From NCBI RefSeq assembly GCF_003260125.1, contig NZ_QHKO01000009.1:98176-162175 (forward strand): a DNA stretch of 64,000 bases, in the 5' to 3' direction. Origin of the DNA: Lujinxingia litoralis (GTDB lineage: Bacteria; Myxococcota_A; Bradymonadia; Bradymonadales; Bradymonadaceae). The notes under the pieces are model-generated. The model did not search any database and was not told where the DNA came from. It saw nothing but the letters and a program-made list of their open reading frames with translations. The position numbers and the translations under genes are program-made. Numbering within the stretch: position 1 is the first letter of the stretch; each line of letters starts with the position of its first letter. This document shows, piece by piece, positions 51,406-59,557 of the stretch.

Positions 51406-53427
51406 TCACCCGCAAACGCCATAATCGTCCCAGCCCTCGACCTCGTTGCAGAACCCACCGTCGGCACATGAGGTAAAGCGGTCGCAGAGGATCCGGCACT
51501 GATTGCTCACACAGGTCAGGCCAGCCCCGCAGTCATCAGCGCTGAAACAAAAATCACCTTCGGCTCTGGAGCCCGCCCTCTCGCAGATGGCGACCTCCGT
51601 GTGTTCCGGTAGGTTGAGCACCAGGCAATCCAGACCATCCAAACAGCCGGTTTGATCGACGGGATCACAGCCCTGGGTGCAGTACTTTGGTTCACTGCCA
51701 TACGACGTTAAATTCACGCACCGACTACCGAATCCCGGGCAATCCCAGTCCTCATTGCAGTACGAGCGGCAAATCGAATCGGAGTACAGGACCTCACACG
51801 AGCTACCGGCGGCGCATTCGCCTGACTCACAGATAAACCCATCGGGAGTGGGACTTGCCACAAGGGGCACACAACCGTAGCCATAAACACTCCCTTGCCA
51901 CCCGCAGCGCTCATCGGAGGCCGGGCAGCCCAACTGCCGCACGGGGTCACAACCGCTTTCGCATTGGCCACCGTCGCAGTAGCCCCCGGGGCATCCCCCA
52001 CAATTGAGGGTATTGCCACAGCCATCCTGGATGCTGCCGCACGAGATCCCCTGCTCCTGGCACGTCGTAGGCGTGCACCCGCACACCTCGGGCTCGCCAC
52101 CGCCACCGCAGGTTTCAAAGGCCGGGCATTCCTCGCACTCCAGCGTGTTTCCGCAGCCGTCATCGACGCTGCCGCAGACCACCCCGGCGCTCTCACAGGT
52201 GACCGATGGGGCGCACACGCATTGGTTGGCTTGTACGCTGCCCGCCTCAGCGCAGGCCTCGCCGGGGTCACATCCCCCGCAGTCGAGTTCGCCGCCGCAT
52301 CCATCGTCGATCGTCCCACACTGCGCGCCGACACCCTCGCAGGTTAACGCAACGCAGGCCTGGCAGAGATTCGCCTCCGGGGTACCCGCCTCACCACACG
52401 TTTCAAAGCCGGGGCAGCCTCCACAGTCGAGCTCGCCACCGCAGCCATCGTCGATCGTTCCGCACTCCGCGCCCAGCTCTTCGCAGGTATTCGGCGCACA
52501 TTCACAACGATTCTCGGCGTTGCAGCTCTCCCCTTCCGAGCACTCGCCGCACGACAGGGTTTCGCCGCAGGTCTCGATCGTGCCGCATTGCGCACCTTCG
52601 GCGGCGCAGGTGGTTGGCTGGCAGGGCTCGTTGGCCACCTCGGGAGCCAGGCATAGTCCCGTGTTATTAAGCACGCCGTCTTTGCAGATTGCCGGTGAGG
52701 GACAGTCCGAAGTGTCATCACAGAGAAGAAGGCATGTCCCGGCACTCTCCCTGGAGGAGAATTCGACGCATATCCCCTCCTGCGAGGCGATGGAACACGT
52801 TGGCCGCGCTGGATCGCATAAGGGCTGGCACTGCCCAATGTCAGGATGATTATAAAGCATACACATACTCCCGATGGTGCAGTTGTTCTCCGATCTACAT
52901 GTTCCAAAATCATCTTGCGGTGGAACAGACGAGCAAATACCCAGCTCCTCTCCATTGGGCAGAACTTCGGATTCCCCCCTCCAATGCGCCACGTTGCAGA
53001 ACATGTCCTCTCCGCAGCTACTCTCACAGGTATCTTTCAGGCAAATCCGACGGCAGCGTCGTTCGTGGGGATACTCAACACCAGCCGAGCATATTTGCCC
53101 CAGGGCGCAGTCTTCGTTGACCGTGCACGGCCCCTCCTCGTCCGGGGCTTCGGCGATCATGTCGCAAAATTGCGGTACGCACTCTTCATGCATGAGGTTC
53201 GTGGGATGATCGCAATCGACCTCCACCACATCAGGTCCTGAATCGTCCACATCCGGCTGACCCGTGTCGAGATCCGAATCCGGCCCCGTATCTTCGTCTT
53301 CAATGACGATGATCGGCGCCTCCGGCTCGGGCGCGTCTTTTCCGCAGGACAGCGAAGCCAACGCGAGAACGCCCACCAGCACACCATACATCCACAAAAC
53401 CACCGACTGTCGGGCCTGACGTATCAT
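51406..53427 (-). CDS. Cys-rich repeat lipoprotein
   Basis: A 673-residue exported lipoprotein: signal with lipobox LASLSC (Cys28), then an Asp-rich linker (IEDEDTGPDSDLDTGQPD). The mature part has about 75 cysteines. Four to five units around residues 270-470 follow the pattern C-x3-G-x2-CG-x3-DGCG-x2-L-x-CG-x-C (for example CGTIDDGCGGELDCGGC). Flanking segments have EGF-like spacing of cysteines. Such surface lipoproteins are common in myxobacteria-like genomes; their role is unknown. The start is supported by GGGGAGGAAGAC just before the ATG. Confidence 0.88.
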   Translation of the reverse strand: MIRQARQSVVLWMYGVLVGVLALASLSCGKDAPEPEAPIIVIEDEDTGPDSDLDTGQPDVDDSGPDVVEVDCDHPTNLMHEECVPQFCDMIAEAPDEEGPCTVNEDCALGQICSAGVEYPHERRCRRICLKDTCESSCGEDMFCNVAHWRGESEVLPNGEELGICSSVPPQDDFGTCRSENNCTIGSMCMLYNHPDIGQCQPLCDPARPTCSIASQEGICVEFSSRESAGTCLLLCDDTSDCPSPAICKDGVLNNTGLCLAPEVANEPCQPTTCAAEGAQCGTIETCGETLSCGECSEGESCNAENRCECAPNTCEELGAECGTIDDGCGGELDCGGCPGFETCGEAGTPEANLCQACVALTCEGVGAQCGTIDDGCGGELDCGGCDPGEACAEAGSVQANQCVCAPSVTCESAGVVCGSVDDGCGNTLECEECPAFETCGGGGEPEVCGCTPTTCQEQGISCGSIQDGCGNTLNCGGCPGGYCDGGQCESGCDPVRQLGCPASDERCGWQGSVYGYGCVPLVASPTPDGFICESGECAAGSSCEVLYSDSICRSYCNEDWDCPGFGSRCVNLTSYGSEPKYCTQGCDPVDQTGCLDGLDCLVLNLPEHTEVAICERAGSRAEGDFCFSADDCGAGLTCVSNQCRILCDRFTSCADGGFCNEVEGWDDYGVCG

Positions 53428-53640
53428 GTCTTCCTCCCCAAAAAATAAAATTATGCGCGCAACAAACGCGAAAAGAATCCCTCAAACCACACGATGAAAT
53501 ACCCATTTCTAGCTATCCGGAGCATCCTATGTCAAGTCAGCTCGATGTGGCGTGGCGTCGACGCCTCGCGTTGCACATCTGCAGCTTACCTTCGCGGATG
53601 AAAGCTCCCCAAATACGCGCATCGACGCAAACCGGCCCCC

Positions 53641-53680
53641 CCCGCATAAACACTGCACTTGGACCGTCTCTCGTACGTCT
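53641..53680 (+). repeat. Single dispersed-repeat copy (locus F)
   Basis: CCCGCATAAACACTGCA...GACCGTCTCTCGTACGTCTGC. The CCGCAT end is perfect, the other end is diverged (CTCTCGTACG instead of CTCTCGGTCG). It sits alone in the 342-base gap 53428-53769; nothing else was recognised there. Confidence 0.75.
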
Positions 53681-53769
53681 GCAGATCGCGTTTTGAGCCC
53701 CGCCATCCGCGATGCTAGCCTCGGCAACTTACACGCCATCCCCCAGACCCACTCCCATTCGCAAAACAC

Positions 53770-54777
53770 ATGAATTTTGACGAACCCGCCATTCGCCAGC
53801 ACATCGCGCAGCATCTGAATGTGGCCGCGGACACCATCGCGTTCATTCGCGGCTTCGAGAACATCGTGTTCCGCCAGAGTTTCGTCGCCGGTGCGCCCCG
53901 GGAGCCTGCCGCCCGTATCCTGCGCCTGACCGAGCCCTCTCACCGCTCTCGTGGGCAGCTTCAGGCCGAGGCGGCCTGGGTGCTTGACCTGGCTGAGCGT
54001 GGTGTCCCCGTCGCACGACCCTTGCCCTGGCACGAGGACGACCTCATCGAAGAGCTCGTCGTTGATGGCACCCGCTACTGGGCGATGGCCTTTGAGCTGG
54101 CGCCGGGCAAAGCCGTCGACTCCCGCGATGCAGAGGTCTGGAACGCTGCGCTTTTTGAGACCTGGGGAGAAACGTTGGCGCTTCTGCACCTGAGCGCGCG
54201 TGACTATCAGGTGCCGGCCGGCCAGCCCCGGCGCCCGCGGTGGGATGAGGATGATTTGATGGGACCGGAGCGCTACCTCGCCCCGGCCGATGAGGCGGTG
54301 ATCGAGGCCTGCCACGCGATCTTTCATGCGCTTAGCGCGCTCCCGGCCGACGACGCTGATTTCGGTCTGGTGCACAACGATTTCCATATCGGCAACTTCT
54401 TCGTCGACCGGGGCCGCATCACCCTCTTTGACTTCGACGACGCCTGCTACCACTGGTTTGCCAACGACATCGCCACCGCCCTCTACTCGCCATGCTGGTG
54501 GTCCCAGGAAGGGGACGTCGCCGAGCAGCGCGACTTTGCCCGATCGTTCACCGGCCGCCTGCTGCGAGGCTACCGCCGACACCGCGAGCTGCCCGGGGCG
54601 TGGCTGGAAGCGCTTCCCTTGTTGCTGCGCTACCGGGACGCACTCACCTACACCGTGATCCATAAGCGGATGGACGTCAGCGCCCTCGATGCGCGTCTTG
54701 AGCGCGAGCTGGCGGCCTGCCGAGCGCGGCTGCTCGGTGGGCCCGCGCGGGTGGAGATCGACTTCCAATCGTTCTAG
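53770..54777 (+). CDS. Aminoglycoside-phosphotransferase-fold kinase (SrkA-like)
   Basis: A 335-residue protein-kinase-like fold. An N-terminal lobe (FIRGFENIVFRQSFV) precedes the catalytic core FGLVHNDFHIGNFFV, with the catalytic Asp in HNDFH, and the metal site RITLFDFDDACYHWF. This layout is that of APH/HSK2 or SrkA-type enzymes, which phosphorylate small molecules or proteins. The substrate cannot be told. The gene is flanked by dispersed-repeat copies on both sides (loci F and G), so its neighbourhood has been rearranged or invaded, but the coding frame is intact. Confidence 0.88.
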   Translation: MNFDEPAIRQHIAQHLNVAADTIAFIRGFENIVFRQSFVAGAPREPAARILRLTEPSHRSRGQLQAEAAWVLDLAERGVPVARPLPWHEDDLIEELVVDGTRYWAMAFELAPGKAVDSRDAEVWNAALFETWGETLALLHLSARDYQVPAGQPRRPRWDEDDLMGPERYLAPADEAVIEACHAIFHALSALPADDADFGLVHNDFHIGNFFVDRGRITLFDFDDACYHWFANDIATALYSPCWWSQEGDVAEQRDFARSFTGRLLRGYRRHRELPGAWLEALPLLLRYRDALTYTVIHKRMDVSALDARLERELAACRARLLGGPARVEIDFQSF

Positions 54778-54839
54778 GGCGAGTGTGATGTTTCTCAGTC
54801 TCTGGGTCCCTTCTACTGGCCTGGGAGAATTTGCGCTCA

Positions 54840-54955
54840 CCCGCATGAGTTCTGAACTTGGGCTGTCTCTCGGTCGGCAATTGGGATGGAGATCGCGCAA
54901 TTTATGCAGACTAAACACGCCCCGCACAAACATTGCGCCTCCTGAATGCTTCTCA
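54840..54955 (+). repeat. Two diverged dispersed-repeat copies (locus G)
   Basis: CCCGCATGAGTTCTGAAC...CTGTCTCTCGGTCGGC at 54840-54877, and CCCCGCACAAACATTGCGCC at 54917-54955, the second without the CGGTCGG end. The gap 54778-55076 holds no other feature. Confidence 0.7.
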
Positions 54956-55076
54956 CACCTCCTGCCTCCCCCAACGCCCCCACCCCAACCCGCCACATCC
55001 ACGCTTCGACCCTCCCTCGGCACACCCATTGCAGACCACACGCTCGGCACCCGCCCTCCCCGCACACCGAGCTTCC

Positions 55077-56348
55077 ATGGACTCAGCCTCCCCCCAAAAC
55101 CCGCCGGTTCTGCCTCCCGACCAGCTCCGAGCTGCGCGGCGACTCTTCATCGCCAGCGCCTGGGCCTTTGTGCTGGCCGCGGCCCTGGGAGCCCTCTTCC
55201 GCTTCGGCATCGTCCGCGCGGATTTCGGGCCCTTGCAGGCCGGCGATCTGCGCCACGCCCACTCCCACCTGATGCTGATGGGCTGGGCCACGCCCGCGCT
55301 GATCGCGCTCATCACCGCCCGCGCCCCCGCGCTGGGCTTGCAGCTCCCCCTACGCGCGACCCTGGCCACCGGGTGGGGGGCCTGGGCCCTGGCGCTGCTG
55401 AGCACGCCGGCCTTTGCGCTTTATGGCTACCGGGCGGCGGCCATCGGTGAGGCGAAGATCCCCATTGCCGCGGCCCTGAGCGGGCTGGCGATGGGGGTGT
55501 GGTACGTCTTCGCAGCCCTTGTCTGGCGCGCGCTGTGGCGGGCCCGCGCAGCCGGCACCGGCCACCCGGCGCTCCGAATATTCTCGGTGGCGACGCTGGC
55601 CCTGGTCGTCTCCTCGGCCGGGGCCTGGGCCCTGGCCGCGCAGATGATCACCGGCCGCGGCACGGTGCTCTCTCAGCAGCTGGCCGTGCATTTTTTCGTC
55701 GACCTCTTCGGCATCGGCTGGCTTTTGGGCGGCGCGCTGGCGCTGCTGCGGGCGGAGCTCCCGGCGACACCACGCCCCTTTGAGCGGGGCGCGCTCGGAC
55801 TGCTGGCCGCCGGCGCTCCGCTCCTCTTTTTGGCCGGTATGCCGCCGGCCGCGCTCCCCCCTCTGGTCCGCGTCATCGGGCACCTGGCCGCCGCCCTGAG
55901 CGCCGCGGGCCTCATCGCCCTGGCCGCGCCGATGGGGCGCCCCCTGCCCCCGGTGCTTCGCTCACCCCTGGCCCTCCTGCTCCTGAGCGCCACGATGCTG
56001 GCCGCGCTCGCCAGCCCCCCGGTCGCGGCCTGGGGACAGGTCAATGGCCTGCGTCTGCTCTTTTTACACGTGGCCTTTGCCGGGGCGCTGACCCTGACCC
56101 TGATCACCCTCGCCACACGCCGGGGCCTGGCCCCGGCCGCTTCCCCGCGGCTCTGGGGCCAGGCGATGGCCGCGCTCCTGCTGACCCTGGTACCATTGAC
56201 CGGAGCGTGGCCCTCCTTTATCCCCGGCGGCTGGGAGACGCGGGCCGCCCTGGCCGGCGCCCTCATCGCCCTGGCCCTGAGCGCCGGGGCCACCTTCCAC
56301 GCGACCTTCCTGGCCAGATCCCCTCGCCCATCCCGAGGCCCCGCATGA
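55077..56348 (+). CDS. Polytopic membrane protein coupled to a decarboxylase
   Basis: A 423-residue membrane protein with about twelve hydrophobic segments. From the ATG at 55077 the first segments carry the histidine-rich motif HAHSHLMLMGWATP, reminiscent of the heme-ligand helices of NorB/NnrS-like proteins, and a later helix has QQLAVHFFVDLFGIGWLLGG. The histidines may bind heme or metal, but the protein lacks other oxidase signatures, so the function is open. The stop overlaps the next gene by ATGA; the two are one translational unit, which suggests that a small molecule is processed by the enzyme and moved or sensed by this protein. Confidence 0.75.
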   Translation: MDSASPQNPPVLPPDQLRAARRLFIASAWAFVLAAALGALFRFGIVRADFGPLQAGDLRHAHSHLMLMGWATPALIALITARAPALGLQLPLRATLATGWGAWALALLSTPAFALYGYRAAAIGEAKIPIAAALSGLAMGVWYVFAALVWRALWRARAAGTGHPALRIFSVATLALVVSSAGAWALAAQMITGRGTVLSQQLAVHFFVDLFGIGWLLGGALALLRAELPATPRPFERGALGLLAAGAPLLFLAGMPPAALPPLVRVIGHLAAALSAAGLIALAAPMGRPLPPVLRSPLALLLLSATMLAALASPPVAAWGQVNGLRLLFLHVAFAGALTLTLITLATRRGLAPAASPRLWGQAMAALLLTLVPLTGAWPSFIPGGWETRAALAGALIALALSAGATFHATFLARSPRPSRGPA

Positions 56349-58174
56349 GCACCGAACTCCCCGCCCCCGTGCCGCCCACCGACGACGCGACCTGCTCCCC
56401 GCGCGACATCGCGCTCAAAAGCTTCTTTCTGGGCCCCCAGGCCGAAAACGCCGAGTGGCTGCGCCAGGTCATCAATCAGGTCTTCGAGAGCTACGTGCGC
56501 TGGCGCCGGGAGGTCTACCCCGATGACGGGCGCGCCATCTCCCAGGCCGACCGCCGCTCGGCCGACTTTCAGGAGCGCCGACGACGCTTTGGGCGCGAGC
56601 TCCTGAACCTGCTGGGCCGCTTTGAGTCGGAGGTCCCCAAGTACAGCCCCCGCTACATCGGGCATATGTTCTCCGAAACCTCCATGCCGGCGATGGTCGG
56701 CCACGTGCTCACCCTGCTGCATAACCCCAACAACATCTCCGGCGAATCCTCGCGGGTGGGCGTGCGCCTGGAGAGCGAGGCGATTGGGGCGCTGGCCGCC
56801 ATGTTCGCCATGGCCCCCGAGCAGGCCCGGGGGCACTTCACCAGCGGGGGCACCGTGGCCAACTTCGAGGCGATGACCCGGGCCCGCAGCCGCCTCTACC
56901 GCTTTCTCTCCCGGGGGGCCCGCGCCCGGGCCTGCGGCACCCTCCCCACCCTGGGTCTGGTGGAGGCCGCCCACCTGGGCTGGAGCGTCTACGACGAGCT
57001 TGGCGAGACCTGCCCCGAGCCCGACGACGACCCGGGACTTCGGGAGCTGATGGAAGGGGATCTGCTGGCCGCCAACCCCTTTATGCTGGCCGGCCAGCTG
57101 GAGCGCTGCTTTGAGGAGCCCTACCGGGGTCCGGTGATCCTGGTCGGCGAACACAAGCACTACTCCTGGGTCAAGGGAGTGGAGCTGCTGGGGCTGGGCC
57201 GCGAGGCGCTCTGGGCGGTGCGCCTCAATGAGGAGGGCACGCTCTCGCTGCCCCACCTCGAAGCGCGCCTGAATCAGGCCCGCGCCGCCGGCCGCCCGGT
57301 GCTGATGGTGGTCTCGGTGGCCGGCACCACCGAGCTCGGCGCCTTTGACCGGGTCGACCAGGTCCAGGACCTTCTGGACCGCCGCGCCCGGGAGCTCGGC
57401 GAACACATCTGGCACCATGTCGACGCGGCCTACGGGGGCTTCTTCGCCGCCAACGTCTGCGCCGACCAGCCCGACTGCGTGCTCAACCCCGGGGTCTGCC
57501 AGGCGCTGCAGGCCATTCACCGGGCCAACTCCGTCACACTCGACCCGCATAAGCTGGGCTATGTGCCCTACGCCAGCGGGGCCTTCATCGCCCGGGAGCA
57601 GCGGGAGTACGCCGCCCACCAGGTCGACGCCCCCTATTTGGCATTTGACGAGATCGCAGACCCCGGCCCCCAGACCATCGAGGGCTCCCGCTCGGCCGCC
57701 GGCGCCGTCGCCACCTGGCTGACCGCCCGCACCATCGGGCTCGACGCCCAGGGCTACGGCCGCATCCTGCGCCGCACCCTCCAGGCCCGTGCTCGCCTGG
57801 AGGAGCGCCTGAGCGCCACCGCCCACCCGGTGCGCCTGCTCCCGGCGACCTCCAACCTGTTGGCCTTCTGCGTGGCGCACCCTGGCGAGTCTCTGAGCCG
57901 GGTCAACGCCCGCAGCGAAGCGATCTTTGAGCGCTTTGGCCCCGGTGGCCCCGGAGACTTCTTCGTCTCCAAAACCACCCTGACCCTCGACGCCTACGGC
58001 GCCCTGCTCAACCGACACCTGGAGCGCTGGGAGCTGGAGCGCGACGTGGATCGCCTCACGGTCATCCGCCTCAGCGTGATGAACCCCTTTATCGACGCCC
58101 GCGAGATGACTCTGGAGCTCTCCCAGGGCTTTGCCGACGCGCTGGCAACCTTTTTAGACGCGCACCCCCGCTGA
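56345..58174 (+). CDS. PLP-dependent group II decarboxylase-like enzyme
   Basis: A 609-residue PLP enzyme of the glutamate/aromatic-amino-acid decarboxylase superfamily. The fold begins after a 60-residue lead. Visible: SGGTVANFEAMTRARS, VSVAGTTELGAFDRVDQVQ, HHVDAAYGG (Asp binding the pyridine nitrogen), and the PLP lysine Lys403 in TLDPHKLGYVPYASGAF. The starting ATG overlaps the stop of the membrane-protein gene. The substrate may be an amino acid such as tyrosine, glutamate or sulfinoalanine; the sequence does not show which. The TauE gene is convergent just after the stop. Confidence 0.88.
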   Translation: MSTELPAPVPPTDDATCSPRDIALKSFFLGPQAENAEWLRQVINQVFESYVRWRREVYPDDGRAISQADRRSADFQERRRRFGRELLNLLGRFESEVPKYSPRYIGHMFSETSMPAMVGHVLTLLHNPNNISGESSRVGVRLESEAIGALAAMFAMAPEQARGHFTSGGTVANFEAMTRARSRLYRFLSRGARARACGTLPTLGLVEAAHLGWSVYDELGETCPEPDDDPGLRELMEGDLLAANPFMLAGQLERCFEEPYRGPVILVGEHKHYSWVKGVELLGLGREALWAVRLNEEGTLSLPHLEARLNQARAAGRPVLMVVSVAGTTELGAFDRVDQVQDLLDRRARELGEHIWHHVDAAYGGFFAANVCADQPDCVLNPGVCQALQAIHRANSVTLDPHKLGYVPYASGAFIAREQREYAAHQVDAPYLAFDEIADPGPQTIEGSRSAAGAVATWLTARTIGLDAQGYGRILRRTLQARARLEERLSATAHPVRLLPATSNLLAFCVAHPGESLSRVNARSEAIFERFGPGGPGDFFVSKTTLTLDAYGALLNRHLERWELERDVDRLTVIRLSVMNPFIDAREMTLELSQGFADALATFLDAHPR

Positions 58175-58189
58175 ACGCGCCCGGCGAGT

Positions 58190-59035
58190 TCAGCGCAGCT
58201 GCACCAGCCCCAGTCCCTCCAGGGCCATCGCCACGGTGAGCACGCTCAAGGTGGCGATGAGCACCCGGCGCAGCGCCCCGGAGGAGACCTTCGCCCCCAG
58301 GCGCGCGCCCAGGTTGGAGCCGAACATCACCCCGGCCATCGCCGGCACGGTCACGGCCACATCGACCACCCCGGCCATCGCCAGAATCAGCGCGCTGACC
58401 GAGGCGGTGGTGCCCACCATAAAGGTCGAGGTTGCAGCGGCCGCGCGCAGCGGTACGCGCATCATCGCGCTCATCATCGGCACCTGCACCGCTCCGCCGC
58501 CGATGCCCAGCATCCCGGAGGAGAGCCCGGCCAGCCAGCTCAACGCGATGCCGCGCTTCACGCGCTGGGGCACATACCCGCGCGGCGCGGCGCTGCCGGG
58601 CTCATCAAACTCGGTGGCCATCCCGAAGGGGTCTTTGCCGCTGCCCGGGGCCACCAGCTCGGCTTCTCCCGGAGCCCCGACCAGCGCGGCGATCACCAGC
58701 GCCAGCGTCCCGGCAAACACCAGCTTCAGGGTCTGCACCGGCGAGTACACCACCAGGATGCCGCCCAAGATCGCGGCCATCGCCGTGGAGATCTGCAGCA
58801 GCAGCGCCAGCTTGATATGCACCAGCCCCCGGCGCAGATACTCCGCGCTGCCGTTGAGCGAGTTGAGCACCACGCAGATCGCACTGGCCGCAATCGCCGC
58901 CTTTAAGTCCACCCCGAGCACCAGCGAGAGCACCGGCACAATAAAAACTCCGCCGCCAAGCCCCACCATCGAGCCCAGACCCCCGGCCAGAAAGCCCGTC
59001 ACAAAAATCGCCAGAATCAGCGCCACCGCACTCAT
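58190..59035 (-). CDS. TauE/SafE-family membrane permease
   Basis: A 281-residue membrane protein with about eight segments. GLGSMVGLGGGVFIVPVLSLVLG and LSSGMLGIGGGAVQVPMMSAM are the two repeated half-motifs of the TauE/SafE (sulfite or sulfonate exporter) family. The central soluble loop (ELVAPGSGKDPFGMATEFDEP) is long. The start ATG overlaps the stop of the DUF1634 gene (TGATG), a common pairing. The substrate is not known here; sulfite or related anion is the family precedent. Confidence 0.9.
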   Translation of the reverse strand: MSAVALILAIFVTGFLAGGLGSMVGLGGGVFIVPVLSLVLGVDLKAAIAASAICVVLNSLNGSAEYLRRGLVHIKLALLLQISTAMAAILGGILVVYSPVQTLKLVFAGTLALVIAALVGAPGEAELVAPGSGKDPFGMATEFDEPGSAAPRGYVPQRVKRGIALSWLAGLSSGMLGIGGGAVQVPMMSAMMRVPLRAAAATSTFMVGTTASVSALILAMAGVVDVAVTVPAMAGVMFGSNLGARLGAKVSSGALRRVLIATLSVLTVAMALEGLGLVQLR

Positions 59036-59397
59036 CAGGCCCCCTTCAGCGCCAGCTTCAACGGAATCGAGAGTGCGACCACCAGGAGCACCAAGAGCGC
59101 CAGCATCCCCTGCATCCAGCGGCGGCTGGAGAGCCCGCGCCAACCCAGGATCACCAGCCCCAGCCAGGGGCCGCTCACCAGCAGCCACACCCCCAGCGTG
59201 GTCAGAGCCGAGACCTCCAGGCGGCCCAGCGCCCCGATCAGCTCGGTGGGGGCCCACAGGCTCCCGCGAATCACTCCGGTGAGCATAAACTCCAGCGCCA
59301 CCCCCAGCAGCGCCATCGCCATGCCCGCCATGCTCAACCACCGGTAGAGCACGCCGACGACCAGTGCGTCGTCGCGGCTCGCTTTGCTCATAGCCAT
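59035..59397 (-). CDS. DUF1634 membrane protein
   Basis: A 120-residue protein with three membrane segments (VGVLYRWLSMAGMAMALLG, TTLGVWLLVSGPWLGLVI, ALLVLLVVALSIPLKLAL), matching the DUF1634 type that accompanies TauE/SafE permeases. The start was set to the ATG at 59397 because AAGGA lies just upstream; the ATG at 59391 is also possible. Together with the permease gene it forms a two-gene operon, divergent from the trehalose synthase gene. Confidence 0.85.
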   Translation of the reverse strand: MAMSKASRDDALVVGVLYRWLSMAGMAMALLGVALEFMLTGVIRGSLWAPTELIGALGRLEVSALTTLGVWLLVSGPWLGLVILGWRGLSSRRWMQGMLALLVLLVVALSIPLKLALKGA

Positions 59398-59557
59398 AAG
59401 GATCCTTGCCTGCGTTTCAGGGGCGCCCCCCTTACCAGGGCTCAACCTAGGAGGCGGACACCGGGGCGTCAACGCGCTCCAGGCTCCTCACCTTCCCGCC
59501 GGTGTCTACGATCAGCTCGACCTGCGCCGTGCAGACTTCGACCGTGTCGGGGGAGAG

